The notes beneath the pieces are model-generated. The model ran no database searches. It was not told where the DNA came from and saw only the letters and a list, made by a program, of their open reading frames with translations. This document shows, one piece after another, positions 33,510 through 42,407 of a DNA stretch of 64,000 nucleotides. The DNA lies in NCBI GenBank assembly GCA_938014215.1, contig CALLRW010000042.1, forward strand, positions 214,445 to 278,444, read 5' to 3'. Within the stretch, counting starts at the first letter, position 1. Each line of letters begins with the position of its first letter. The stretch comes from an uncultured Alistipes sp. (GTDB taxonomy: Bacteria; Bacteroidota; Bacteroidia; Bacteroidales; Rikenellaceae). A program made the translations under genes and the position numbers.

Positions 33510-33577
33510 AACGTTTTTTTGAGGGGCCGGAGCCGGCGGAGCGTTGAAATACCTCGGGGTCCGGCGGTGCGCTGAGA
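33489..33577 (+). repeat. Three copies of the HAD gene's stop region
   Basis: The stretch CCGGAGCCGGCGGTGCGCTGA (which includes the stop) at 33489 recurs as CCGGAGCCGGCGGAGCGTTGA near 33528 and as GGGTCCGGCGGTGCGCTGAG near 33557. It lies in the 149-bp gap before tsaB. Confidence 0.75.
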
Positions 33578-33658
33578 CTTTGCCCGTTGTGTCAACCCGG
33601 GGACGGATGATGCTCGGGCGGAATGAACGGAAAAATGGAATGATAAACGATACGAAAC

Positions 33659-34366
33659 ATGTCACTGATTCTTTGTATTGAAACCGGTACGGACGTCTGC
33701 TCCGTCGGGATTGCCCGCGACGGCGTGCTGCTGTCGCTGCGCGAGAGTGATGAGGGGCGCGACCACGCCCGCAAGGTCGGCGTATTTGTCGACGAACTGC
33801 TGCACGAAACGGGGATTGCCCCCGACGATCTGGATGCCGTGGCCGTCGGCAAGGGGCCCGGTTCCTACACCGGACTGCGTATCGGCGTCTCGTTTGCCAA
33901 GGGGTTGTGCTACGGCCTGCAGAAGCCGCTGCTGGCGGTCGGTTCGCTCGATGCGCTGGTCGAGGTGGCCCGCGAGGATTACGAGGCGGGGATCATCTCG
34001 GTCGACCGCTGGGAGGAGGCTCGTCTCTGCCCGATGGTCGACGCCCGCCGCATGGAGGTCTATGCACAGATCTTCGATGCGAAGGGGGAGGCGCTGACCG
34101 GGGTCTCGGCCGAGGTGATTACGGAGGAGAGCTTCGCGGAGTGGCGCAACGACGGCCGTCCGTTCGTGATCTTCGGCAACGGCGCCCGCAAGTGTGCCGA
34201 GGTGCTGCCGGGAGCCACATTCGTCGAGGTGACCCCTTCGGCGCGCGGTCTGGCCCGGCTGGCACAGAAGGCGCTCGACGAGGGCCGCAAGGAGGATATC
34301 GCCTATTTCGAGCCCTTCTACCTGAAGGATTTCGTCGTCACGACCTCGAAGAAGAAGCTCTTCTGA
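33659..34366 (+). CDS. tsaB: tRNA threonylcarbamoyladenosine biosynthesis protein TsaB
   Basis: TsaB is the inactive scaffold paralogue that pairs with TsaD in making t6A in tRNAs reading ANN codons. The 235-residue protein starts MSLILCIETGTDVCSVGIA, followed by HARKVGVFVDELL and the characteristic GKGPGSYTGLRIGVSFAKGLCYG. The C-terminal domain is of the usual size. It is followed by a gene of unknown function after 19 bases, and both seem to share the terminator at 34936. TsaD, TsaE and TsaC are not in the window. Confidence 0.95.
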   Translation: MSLILCIETGTDVCSVGIARDGVLLSLRESDEGRDHARKVGVFVDELLHETGIAPDDLDAVAVGKGPGSYTGLRIGVSFAKGLCYGLQKPLLAVGSLDALVEVAREDYEAGIISVDRWEEARLCPMVDARRMEVYAQIFDAKGEALTGVSAEVITEESFAEWRNDGRPFVIFGNGARKCAEVLPGATFVEVTPSARGLARLAQKALDEGRKEDIAYFEPFYLKDFVVTTSKKKLF

Positions 34367-34385
34367 GCAGAAGCGGCCGGGCGGC

Positions 34386-34931
34386 ATGACGGAGGAGGAG
34401 CTGATTGTCCGGTTGTCGGATCGCCTGTCGGCGGATTTTGCCCGCGAGGCGGCCCGCAAGGTCTGTGAGGCGGAGGCGGTTGGCGTGCTCTACGAACTGG
34501 TGACCCGGAAGGCGGAGACGTTGCCGAAGCCGTTGCGCCATACGCTCCTTTTTCGTGGGGCCTATGTGCTTGAGACGATCTATTTTGCGGATCGTACGGC
34601 CTTTTTTCCCTATGCGGAGGATTTCTGCAGGAGGGGGTTCCCGGCCTGTTCGGATGCCAGTGCGCGACGCCATTTCGGAAAGATTATGGCCGATCTGCTG
34701 GGGCGGGTCCATCCCGATCCGCAGTCGCTGGAGCGGATTGCCGCAACGGCGGCCGACTGGGTCGTGGATCCGGCGGCAAAGGTAGCCGTGCGCGTATGGG
34801 CCATGGAGGTGCTGAAGTGTTGCCGCGGGCGGATCGGATGGGTGGACGAGAGCTGGTCGGATCTGGTGGAGATGCTGACGGTCGGCGCCTCGCCCGGAAT
34901 CGAAAGCCGGATCCGCCGAAGCTGGCGGTAA
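34386..34931 (+). CDS. Helical protein of unknown function downstream of tsaB
   Basis: A 181-residue protein with no signal peptide or membrane segment. It is predicted mostly alpha-helical with repeats reminiscent of HEAT-like pairs (LVTRKAETLPKPLRHTLLF; KVAVRVWAMEVLKCC). I do not recognise a named family. Codon use matches its neighbours. It begins 19 bases after tsaB and ends right before a strong terminator, so it is the last gene of a tsaB transcript. A link to tRNA modification is only a positional guess. Confidence 0.7.
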   Translation: MTEEELIVRLSDRLSADFAREAARKVCEAEAVGVLYELVTRKAETLPKPLRHTLLFRGAYVLETIYFADRTAFFPYAEDFCRRGFPACSDASARRHFGKIMADLLGRVHPDPQSLERIAATAADWVVDPAAKVAVRVWAMEVLKCCRGRIGWVDESWSDLVEMLTVGASPGIESRIRRSWR

Positions 34932-34935
34932 AATG

Positions 34936-34977
34936 AGAGATCCCGCAGCCGGAATCGGTTGCGGGATCTCTTTTTTT
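34936..34977. terminator. Terminator between the tsaB transcript and rmuC
   Basis: A 15-bp stem AGAGATCCCGCAGCC/GGTTGCGGGATCTCT (one G-T pair) followed by seven T on the plus strand. It ends 14 bases before the convergent rmuC stop. Confidence 0.85.
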
Positions 34978-34991
34978 GGTCCGGACCGGTT

Positions 34992-36641
34992 TTATTCCGG
35001 GAGCCGGCCAGAGCCCTCCGTGGCGGCAGATTCCGGGGCAGATTCCGGGACCGGAGCCTCGGAAGTCGACGTTGAAACCGCGGTGGCTTCCGCAGCCGCC
35101 GCAGTCTCCGAAATCCCGGCAGATGAATCTGAGACAGGGGCCTGAGTTTCCGAGACTCCAACAGCCGAAGTCCCAACAGCCGAAGTCCCAGCTGCCGAAG
35201 TCTCCGCGGTCGGAGTAGTCGAACCCGTGGTCGGGACTTCCGCAGCCGGAACGGCACTCTCCGACGGATGACGCTTGTCCGTGTCGCGTTCGGCCAGTTC
35301 GAGCGTGCGGGCCGAGTGTTTGCGTTTGGTCTGCAGACGGGCCTTCTCGCGCAGCTCCTCCCCGACGCGGATGATGTTCCGGTTCCCGGTGCAGAGCCGC
35401 TTGTAGGCGTCGTCGTAGGAGGCGCGGGCCTTGTCGAGCGCCGCTCCGACCCCCTCGAGCGATGCCGTGAAGGCCACCAGCTGCTCGTAGAGCTTCAGCC
35501 CGCAGTCGGCAATCTCGCGCGTGTTCTTGTCCTGATCGTTGTACTTCCAGAGGTCGGCCACGAGCTTCAGCAGCGCAAAGAGATTCGTCGGCGACGAGAC
35601 GATCACCTTGCGGTCGTAGGCGTCGGACCAGATCTTCGGATCGCTCTGCAGTGCCGCCAGGAAGGCCGGTTCATTCGGCACGAACATGATGACGAAGTCG
35701 GGCGACCGGAGCAGCCGCTGGTACTCCTTGCGGCCGAGTTCGATGACGTGCTGGCGCACCGAGGCGACGTGGGCCGCCAGGAAACGGCGCCGCTCCTCGT
35801 CGCTCTGCGCCGAGGTGTAGTTGACGTAGGCCGTCAGCGAGACCTTCGAGTCGATGATGATGTGCTTGCCCTCGGGCAGGTGCAGCACCACGTCGGGCCG
35901 CAGGTTGCGCCCCTCGTCGTCCTTGAGGTTGTATTGCGTCTCGTAGTGGATCCCCTTCGAGAGCGACGAACTGTCGAGAATCGTCTCCAGCAGCATCTCG
36001 CCCCAGTCGCCCTGCACCTTCGAATTGCCCTTCAGCGCATCGGTCAGGTTGCGCGCATCGGCCGAGATGTGCTGGTTGAGCTCCATCAGGTGCTTGAGTT
36101 CGTTCTTCAGCTCGCCGCGCTGTTCGTTCTCGTGGGAGTAGATGTGCTCGACCCGCTCGCGGAAGGCGGTGATGTTCTCGCGGAAGGGGCGCAGCAGCTG
36201 GTCCATCGATTCGCGGTTGGTCTGTTTGAAGGCGCGGGTCTGTTCGCCCAGGATCTCCGTGGCCAGGTTCTTGAACTGCAGCCGGAAACGCTCCTCGAGC
36301 TGTTCGCGTTCGGCACGCTCCGTCTCGCGCTCGGCGGCCTGTTTCTGCCGCAGCGCGGCGATCTCGGCCTGGGCCGATGCGCGCAGCCCGGCCAGCGTGG
36401 TCTGGGTGCGGAGATGCTCCTCGCGCAGGGTGCGCAGTTCGTCGAGGGCCTCGTCGCGGCTGCGGCGGGTCTCGGTGTGAAGGCTCTGGAGGGCAGAGAG
36501 CTCCTCGCGGGCCGCGGCAAGCGACTCTTCGCCGGCCGCCAGATCGCCGTGCAGACGCTGGGTCTCGCGGCGCAGGGTCACTACGGCGGCGCCCAGTCCG
36601 CCGATGATGACAACAAGCAGAATAAACAACAGGGTATTCAT
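34992..36641 (-). CDS. rmuC: DNA recombination protein RmuC
   Basis: RmuC limits inversion between short inverted repeats; its core resembles a nuclease. The 549-residue protein has an N-terminal membrane anchor (residues 2-20), a long coiled coil to about 190, and the RmuC core with KVQGDWGEMLLETIL, RPDVVLHLPEGKHIIIDSKVS and SPTNLFALLKLVADLWKY. About 90 residues of Ala/Ser/Thr/Glu-rich tail follow, containing repeated TSAVG and SETQA-like pieces encoded by 15-bp DNA repeats. The start at 36641 follows a promoter box by 6 nt. It is divergent from rpe. Confidence 0.93.
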   Translation of the reverse strand: MNTLLFILLVVIIGGLGAAVVTLRRETQRLHGDLAAGEESLAAAREELSALQSLHTETRRSRDEALDELRTLREEHLRTQTTLAGLRASAQAEIAALRQKQAAERETERAEREQLEERFRLQFKNLATEILGEQTRAFKQTNRESMDQLLRPFRENITAFRERVEHIYSHENEQRGELKNELKHLMELNQHISADARNLTDALKGNSKVQGDWGEMLLETILDSSSLSKGIHYETQYNLKDDEGRNLRPDVVLHLPEGKHIIIDSKVSLTAYVNYTSAQSDEERRRFLAAHVASVRQHVIELGRKEYQRLLRSPDFVIMFVPNEPAFLAALQSDPKIWSDAYDRKVIVSSPTNLFALLKLVADLWKYNDQDKNTREIADCGLKLYEQLVAFTASLEGVGAALDKARASYDDAYKRLCTGNRNIIRVGEELREKARLQTKRKHSARTLELAERDTDKRHPSESAVPAAEVPTTGSTTPTAETSAAGTSAVGTSAVGVSETQAPVSDSSAGISETAAAAEATAVSTSTSEAPVPESAPESAATEGSGRLPE

Positions 36642-36647
36642 CACGGA

Positions 36648-36655
36648 CAAAGATA
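36648..36655 (-). promoter_or_regulatory. Promoter -7 box (TATCTTTG) of rmuC, near-leaderless
   Basis: Minus-strand TATCTTTG with 6 nt to the ATG at 36641. Confidence 0.65.
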
Positions 36656-36807
36656 GCCCTTTTCTTCCGATTTTCTCCTCCCGGCGGCCGCTTCGTGCAT
36701 CGGATCGGGGCGGATCCCGCTGCCGGATCGGGGCGGAGGGCGCGGCGGCGGAGTGCAAAAAATGGGTGTAAATCGGCTTTTTGCAGCCGACTTACCGTAT
36801 CTTTTCG

Positions 36808-36815
36808 TATCTTTG
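36808..36815 (+). promoter_or_regulatory. Promoter -7 box (TATCTTTG) of rpe
   Basis: Plus-strand TATCTTTG, 71 bp before the rpe ATG at 36887. An in-frame ATG at 36824, 8 nt after the box, could instead give a 21-residue N-terminal extension. Confidence 0.6.
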
Positions 36816-36886
36816 TTCAAGGAATGGCCCCTTCGCGGCGGGTGCCGACGGCGCCGGCGGAGAACAAACCCCTGAGACTGAATTTC

Positions 36887-37537
36887 ATGCAGCGTATCAT
36901 TTCCCCTTCGATGCTCTCGGCCGACTTCGGCCACCTGGAGCGTGACACCCATATGATCGACCGCAGCGCGGCCCAGTGGATCCACATCGACGTGATGGAC
37001 GGCGTCTTCGTCCCCAATATCTCGTTCGGATTCCCCGTGCTGAAGGCTATCCGCAAGGTCACGTCGAAGTTCCTCGACGTGCATCTGATGATTGTCGAGC
37101 CCGAAAAGTATGTCGAACGCTTCGCCGAGGCGGGCTCCGACCTGGTGACCTTCCACCTCGAGGCCACGAACGATCCGGCCGAATGTATCGAGCGGATCCG
37201 CCGCATGGGCGCCCGGGTCGGCATCTCGATCAAACCCGCCACGCCGGTCGAGGCGCTGCGCGAATGGCTTCCGAAGGTCGATCTGGTGCTGGTGATGAGC
37301 GTCGAACCGGGATTCGGCGGGCAGTCGTTCATCGAGGGGTCGATCGACAAGGTCCGCGAGCTGCGGGCAATGATCCGCGAACTGGGGCTCGAGACCCTCA
37401 TCGAGGTCGACGGCGGCATCTCGGCCGGTAATGCCCGGGCGGTCTACGAGGCCGGGGCCGAGGCCGTGGTGGCCGGCAGTGCCGTCTTCCGGGCTGCGGA
37501 TCCCGAGGCCGAAATCCGGCGCATCCTCGAGGCCTGA
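36887..37537 (+). CDS. rpe: Ribulose-phosphate 3-epimerase
   Basis: Rpe interconverts ribulose 5-phosphate and xylulose 5-phosphate. The 216-residue TIM barrel has ISPSMLSADFGHL at the start, metal ligands in WIHIDVMDGVFVPN and LDVHLMI, MSVEPGFGGQSFI, the Asp in IEVDGGISAGNA, and VAGSAVFRA. ATG 36887 (MQRIISPS) is the family start. However, the frame is open back to ATG 36824, just after the promoter, so a short extension is possible. It stands between the divergent rmuC and a repeat-filled gap. Confidence 0.95.
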   Translation: MQRIISPSMLSADFGHLERDTHMIDRSAAQWIHIDVMDGVFVPNISFGFPVLKAIRKVTSKFLDVHLMIVEPEKYVERFAEAGSDLVTFHLEATNDPAECIERIRRMGARVGISIKPATPVEALREWLPKVDLVLVMSVEPGFGGQSFIEGSIDKVRELRAMIRELGLETLIEVDGGISAGNARAVYEAGAEAVVAGSAVFRAADPEAEIRRILEA

Positions 37538-37581
37538 GGTCCGGACCGGGGAGGGAAAAAATCGACGGGAAACGCAAGACC

Positions 37582-37720
37582 GGAGGTCCGGTTCGCGGGG
37601 TAGTAGCCTTCGTATTTTTGCGGTCGGAGGTCCGGTCTTCGGGGCGAACTCCGTCGTATCCTTGAGGCTCCGAGGTCGGTCCGGAGGTGATGGCCTCCGT
37701 TGCATCCTCGGAGCCTGAGT
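37582..37720. repeat. Three degenerate units of about 45 bp in the gap before the ABC-F gene
   Basis: Units begin GGAGGTCCGGTTCG (37582), GGAGGTCCGGTCTTCG (37626) and GAGGTCGGTCCGG (37672), with GTATTTTTG / GTATCCTTG / GCATCCTCG at matching places. They lie in the 317-bp gap 37538-37854, which holds no gene I can recognise apart from the promoter at its right end. Confidence 0.65.
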
Positions 37721-37796
37721 CCTTGCCCGGCGGGCGAAAATCTGCGGAAAACGCGAGGTCGTGGGGCGGTGATGGTGGAATTTCCCCCAAAATCGC

Positions 37797-37804
37797 TACC
37801 TTTG
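37797..37804 (+). promoter_or_regulatory. Promoter -7 box (TACCTTTG) of the ABC-F gene
   Basis: Plus-strand TACCTTTG, 50 bp before the ATG at 37855; leader about 45 nt. Confidence 0.65.
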
Positions 37805-37854
37805 CGGTGTTTTCCCGGAGGACGTGTGTCGCTCCGGATCACAGCTACCGCAAT

Positions 37855-39867
37855 ATGATTTCACTCGACAATCTGACAGTAAGTTACGGAGGGTGGACCC
37901 TCTTCGACAATATTTCGTTCCTGATCAACCCCAAGGACCGCATCGGCCTGGTCGGAAAGAACGGTGCCGGCAAGACCACGCTGCTGCGTATCATCACCGG
38001 CGAACAGCAGCCCACGTCGGGTGCCGTCACGATCAACGGCGAATGCACGATCGGCTACCTGCCCCAGACGATGCGCGTGGCCGATACCACGACGCTCGTC
38101 GAGGAGACCGCCAAGGCCTTCGACGAGGTGCTGCGCCTCGAGGCCGAAATCGAGGAACTCACCCGTCAGATCACCGAGCGCACCGACTACGAATCCCCCG
38201 AATACGAACAGCTGCTCCACCGACTCAACGACGCCCAGGACCGTTACCACATCCTCGGCGGCGAGACGCGCGATGCCGATATCGAGAAGACGCTGCTCGG
38301 TCTGGGATTCAAGCGCGAGGACTTCTCGCGTGCGACGAGCGAGTTTTCGGGCGGGTGGCGCATGCGTATCGAGCTGGCCAAACTGCTCCTGCGGCGGCCG
38401 TCGATCTTCCTGCTCGACGAGCCCACGAACCACCTCGACATCGAGTCGATCCAGTGGCTGGAGGAGTATCTGAAGAACTACAACGGGGCGGTGCTGCTCA
38501 TTTCGCACGACCGCGCCTTCCTGGACAACGTCACCAACCGCACGATCGAACTCTCGCTGGGCAAGATCACCGATTACAAGGTTCCCTATTCGAAATACGT
38601 CGTGCTGCGGGCCGAGCGCCGCGCCCAGCAGCTGGCCGCCTACGAAAACCAGCAGCGGATGATCGAGAAGACCGAGGAGTTCATCGAGAAGTTCCGCTAC
38701 AAGCCCACGAAGTCGAACCAGGTGCAGTCGCGCATCAAGCAGCTCGAACGCCTTGAACGGCTCGAGATCGAGGATGAGGATCTGGCGACGCTCAACATCA
38801 AGTTCCCGCCCGCACCGCGTTCGGGACAGATCGTGGCCGAGATCAACGAGGCCGGGATGTCGTTCGGTTCGAAGCATGTCTTCAGCGGGGCGAATTTCGT
38901 CATCGAGAAGGGTGACCGCATCGCCTTCGTGGGGCGCAACGGCGAGGGTAAGACCACCATGGCCCGCATGCTCGTGGGACAGCTGACCCCGACCGAAGGG
39001 TCGATCCGCATCGGCGCCAACGTCAACATCGGCTACTACGCCCAGAATCAGGACGATCTGATGGACGGCGAGTTCACGGTCTACGATACGCTGGACCGGG
39101 TGGCCGTGGGCGACGTCCGCACGCGGCTGCGCGACATCCTCGGGGCGTTCCTCTTCCGTGGCGAGGATATCGACAAGAAGGTCAAGGTCCTCTCGGGCGG
39201 CGAACGGGCCCGGCTGGCCATGGCCCGCATGATGCTCGAACCGCGCAACCTGCTGGTGCTGGACGAGCCGACGAACCACATGGACATGCGCTCGAAGGAT
39301 ATCCTGAAGAATGCCATCCTGAAGTACGACGGCACGGTGGTTGTCGTTTCGCACGACCGTGAGTTCCTCGACGGCATGGTGCAGAAGGTCTACGAGTTCC
39401 GCGACGGTGGCGTCAAGGAGTATCTGGGCGGCATCTACTACTTCCTCGAAAAGCGCAAGCTGGAGTCGCTGCAGGAGATCGAGCGGCGCGACACGCCGGC
39501 CAAGGGGAGCAAGACTGTGGCCAAGACGGCTCCGAAGGGGGCAACGGCCGGTTCGGCAGCCGCCGCGGCGAACGACGGAACGGAGAAATCCGCCGCCCTC
39601 TCCGGCAAGGCCTCCTACGAGCAGAAGAAGGAGCAGGAGAAGCTGCTGCGCAAGCTGCGCAAGACGGTCGAGACCATCGAGACGGAGCTGGGCAGTCTGG
39701 AGAAGCAGATTGCCGAATACGACGCGAAGTTCGCCGCGGCAACCGCCTACAACGAGGCCGACTACAAGGCCTACAACGACCTGAAGGCCCGTTACGACCA
39801 CCAGATGCACGAGTGGGAGAAGGCCTCCTATGAACTGGAAATAACCGAAGAACAATACAATGGATAA
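37855..39867 (+). CDS. ABC-F family ATPase (ribosome-acting)
   Basis: A 670-residue soluble protein with two ABC cassettes and no membrane domain. Cassette 1 has Walker A GKNGAGKTTL, signature SGGWRMRIELA and Walker B LLDEPTNHLD. The linker (EKFRYKPTKSNQVQSRIKQLERLER) is the P-site tRNA interaction motif of ABC-F proteins. Cassette 2 has GRNGEGKTTM, LSGGERARLAMA and VLDEPTNHMD. A low-complexity stretch then leads into a C-terminal coiled coil as in Uup/YdiF types. The role is translation or ribosome rescue; the exact subfamily is uncertain. It overlaps rlmB by 8 bases. Confidence 0.93.
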   Translation: MISLDNLTVSYGGWTLFDNISFLINPKDRIGLVGKNGAGKTTLLRIITGEQQPTSGAVTINGECTIGYLPQTMRVADTTTLVEETAKAFDEVLRLEAEIEELTRQITERTDYESPEYEQLLHRLNDAQDRYHILGGETRDADIEKTLLGLGFKREDFSRATSEFSGGWRMRIELAKLLLRRPSIFLLDEPTNHLDIESIQWLEEYLKNYNGAVLLISHDRAFLDNVTNRTIELSLGKITDYKVPYSKYVVLRAERRAQQLAAYENQQRMIEKTEEFIEKFRYKPTKSNQVQSRIKQLERLERLEIEDEDLATLNIKFPPAPRSGQIVAEINEAGMSFGSKHVFSGANFVIEKGDRIAFVGRNGEGKTTMARMLVGQLTPTEGSIRIGANVNIGYYAQNQDDLMDGEFTVYDTLDRVAVGDVRTRLRDILGAFLFRGEDIDKKVKVLSGGERARLAMARMMLEPRNLLVLDEPTNHMDMRSKDILKNAILKYDGTVVVVSHDREFLDGMVQKVYEFRDGGVKEYLGGIYYFLEKRKLESLQEIERRDTPAKGSKTVAKTAPKGATAGSAAAAANDGTEKSAALSGKASYEQKKEQEKLLRKLRKTVETIETELGSLEKQIAEYDAKFAAATAYNEADYKAYNDLKARYDHQMHEWEKASYELEITEEQYNG

Positions 39868-40591
39868 TCTGATTTTCGGGATCCGTCCCGTTGCCGAGGC
39901 CATCGAGGCCGGCCGCCAGATCGAAAAGCTCTACATCCGCAAGGGGGCCGAAGGGCCGCTGATGCAGGAGTTCCGCGACCTCTGCATCCGCCACCGCATC
40001 CGCTGGCAGGAGGTGCCCGTCGAGAAGCTCAACCGCCTCACGCGCGGCAACCATCAGGGCGTCGTGGCTCAGACCGCCGCCATCGAGTATGTCGAGTTGT
40101 CGGACATTCTCGAACGGGTGCCCGAGGATGAGACGCCGCTGGTGGTGGTCTTCGACGGGGTGACCGACGTGCGCAACTTCGGGGCCATCGCCCGTTCGGC
40201 CGAGTGTGCCGGGGCCCACGGCCTCATCACGCCGCTGAAGAACTCTGCACCGGTCAATGCCGAGGCGATCCGTTCGTCGGCCGGGGCCCTCACGACGATC
40301 CCGGTCTGCCGCGTGGGGTCGATTCGCAATACGCTCAAGCAGCTGCAGGCGGAGGGCTTCCAGGTGGTCGCCGCCACGGAGAAGAGCCGCAAGCTGCTCT
40401 ACGATGCCGACTTCCGGCGTCCGACGGCCCTGGTGATGGGCGCCGAGGATACGGGCATCTCGAAAGAGGTGCTGAAACTCTGCGACGAACAGCTGGCCAT
40501 TCCGCTGATCGGCCACATCGAGTCGCTCAACGTCTCGGCCGCGGCTGCCGTGATGCTCTTCGAGGTCGTGCGTCAGCGCATCGGCGACTGA
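39860..40591 (+). CDS. rlmB: 23S rRNA (guanosine-2'-O)-methyltransferase RlmB (TrmH/SpoU family)
   Basis: A SpoU-class methyltransferase of 243 residues that methylates 23S rRNA using SAM. The N-terminal substrate-binding domain begins MDNLIFGIRPVAEAIEAG. The SPOUT knot domain has motif 1 DGVTDVRNFGAIARSAECAG, motif 2 ALVMGAEDTGIS and motif 3 IPLIGHIESLNVSAAAAV. Overlap with the ABC-F gene by 8 bases shows co-transcription and suggests a shared ribosome-related role. The precise target base cannot be read from the sequence; TrmH-type tRNA activity is the alternative. Confidence 0.92.
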   Translation: MDNLIFGIRPVAEAIEAGRQIEKLYIRKGAEGPLMQEFRDLCIRHRIRWQEVPVEKLNRLTRGNHQGVVAQTAAIEYVELSDILERVPEDETPLVVVFDGVTDVRNFGAIARSAECAGAHGLITPLKNSAPVNAEAIRSSAGALTTIPVCRVGSIRNTLKQLQAEGFQVVAATEKSRKLLYDADFRRPTALVMGAEDTGISKEVLKLCDEQLAIPLIGHIESLNVSAAAAVMLFEVVRQRIGD

Positions 40592-40679
40592 TCCGCCGGC
40601 GCCGGCCTCCTCTTCCCTTCTCTGATCAACCCTCTCCGCTGTCTTTCTTCACCGTTAAACCCTTTGAATCATTCTGCTT

Positions 40680-42407
40680 ATGAAATGGAATCTCCGGGAA
40701 CGAATGAGAGAACTCCGCGAGGGGTTCGTGACCACCGCGCGGCGCCACCCGATCGAACTGCTCCTGCTGCTGGCGCTGACCGTGACGCTGGTCGTCTGTC
40801 TGGAAAGCGGCAAGGAGCCCAACGGTCCGCGGCTGCTGGTGACGGGATGGGGCGCCCTGCTGCTGCTTGTCGTCAACCGGCTGGCCGGGCACAGCGTCTG
40901 GCGCCGTATCTACTGGGTGGCCTGGGTGCCGCTGGTGCCGCTCTTTTTCTGGCCGGGGCTGCCAGAATGGGTCGAATCGGCGCAGGCCATCATCACCTTT
41001 GCGCTCCTGACGCCGCTGGCCCTGCTGGCCTCGCGGCGGGCGGTGGCCAATGACCGCTTCGTGGCCGATGCCCTGGTCTATCTGCAGGCGGCGCTGCTGG
41101 CGATGCTCTTTGCCTATGTCGCCTACGGACTCTTTGAGGCGACGCTCTGGTCGGCGGCCTACATCTTCGGTTTCAGCGAGGCCCGTTGGGTCGTGCACCT
41201 CTCGACGGATCTCTTCTTCGTCGTCCAGTGCTTCGTTGTCCCGACTCTCTTCCTGATGATGATCGACCGCTGGACCGAAGCCCGCCTGGGCTCGTCGCGC
41301 GTGCTGGAGCTCCTCGTGAACTGGATCATCACGCCGGCTGTGGTCATCTATGCCGCTATCCTTTACCTCTATCTGCTGAAGATCCTCGTGACGTGGTCGC
41401 TGCCCGAGGGGGGCGTGGCCTATCTCGTCTTCGGATTCACGATGACGGCGCTTGCGGTCAAGGCGCTGCGGCTGCCCTTCGCCAGGCGGACGTTCGACTG
41501 GTTCTACGACCGATTCAGCCTCGTGGCGCTGCCGATCGTGGCGCTCTTCTGGGTCGGGGTGGCCCGCCGCGTCGGCGAGTACGGACTGACCGAACCGCGC
41601 ATCTATCTGCTCGTCTGCGGAGCGGTGATGACGGCCTGCATCCTGCTCTTCCTCTCGCGCCGGACGGGTCGCTACCTCTGGGTCGTGCTCTTTGCGATGG
41701 CGGCCTTCGCTGCCGTGGCCTACATCCCGGCGCTGGATCCTTCGCGTGCCGCCCTGCGCTCGCAGTCGCTGCGGGCCGAACGGATTGCCGCCGGTCTGGG
41801 GCGGCTCGATGCCGACGGCCGCCTGTCGCTTGCGCCCGCCTCGCCGGCCGATACGGCCCGACGCGAGGAGTTCCGCCGGCTGTACGAGGCGCTGGAGTAT
41901 GTCGAACGCGACAGCGCAACGTTCGCCCGCTTCGGTATCGGGACGTCGGCCGATCTGGCGGCGGTGCTTCCCGAGAAGTTGCGCGGTTATGTGCAGTATG
42001 GTTGGGAACCGTCTGTCGGCGGGGAGGTTGCGACGCGCTCCTCGATCGATATCAGCCTGCCCCACAATGCCGAAGTGGAGGTTGACGGCCGTTACTCGCG
42101 CTGTTATGTCAATCTGACCGTGTGGAACCCCGAAAGCTGCTCCTTCGAGGGCGATACGCTGCGCTTCCGCCTCGGAGCGGAGCGCCCCGTGCTGGAGATT
42201 TCGGTGCCGGAACTGCTCGAACGGCAGCTGGCCCGAAGCGGTTACGACCCCTCGTCGGGCGAGGAGCCGACCCGCCAACAGACGCTGCAGCTGCTGGACT
42301 ACCGCGATGATCGCTGTCGGATCCTTTTCGACCAGATGGCAGTCGAGTTCCGCGATTCGGTCGATGTAATCACGGCCTTGTCGGTCCATTCCCTCTGGCT
42401 GCGATGA
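40680..42407 (+). CDS. DUF4153 family membrane protein
   Basis: A 575-residue protein. About ten hydrophobic helices occupy residues 25-360. A soluble C-terminal part (about 365-575) contains LRGYVQYGWEP and repeated beta-like strands. The membrane portion fits the Bacteroidetes DUF4153 family (e.g. SRRVLELLVNWIITPAVVIYAA-like block near 205-225). Function unknown. The start MKWNLRERMRELREGF is preceded by an AT-rich stretch. Its stop overlaps the start of the metallopeptidase gene (ATGA), so the two are one operon, starting 88 bases after rlmB. Confidence 0.85.
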   Translation: MKWNLRERMRELREGFVTTARRHPIELLLLLALTVTLVVCLESGKEPNGPRLLVTGWGALLLLVVNRLAGHSVWRRIYWVAWVPLVPLFFWPGLPEWVESAQAIITFALLTPLALLASRRAVANDRFVADALVYLQAALLAMLFAYVAYGLFEATLWSAAYIFGFSEARWVVHLSTDLFFVVQCFVVPTLFLMMIDRWTEARLGSSRVLELLVNWIITPAVVIYAAILYLYLLKILVTWSLPEGGVAYLVFGFTMTALAVKALRLPFARRTFDWFYDRFSLVALPIVALFWVGVARRVGEYGLTEPRIYLLVCGAVMTACILLFLSRRTGRYLWVVLFAMAAFAAVAYIPALDPSRAALRSQSLRAERIAAGLGRLDADGRLSLAPASPADTARREEFRRLYEALEYVERDSATFARFGIGTSADLAAVLPEKLRGYVQYGWEPSVGGEVATRSSIDISLPHNAEVEVDGRYSRCYVNLTVWNPESCSFEGDTLRFRLGAERPVLEISVPELLERQLARSGYDPSSGEEPTRQQTLQLLDYRDDRCRILFDQMAVEFRDSVDVITALSVHSLWLR

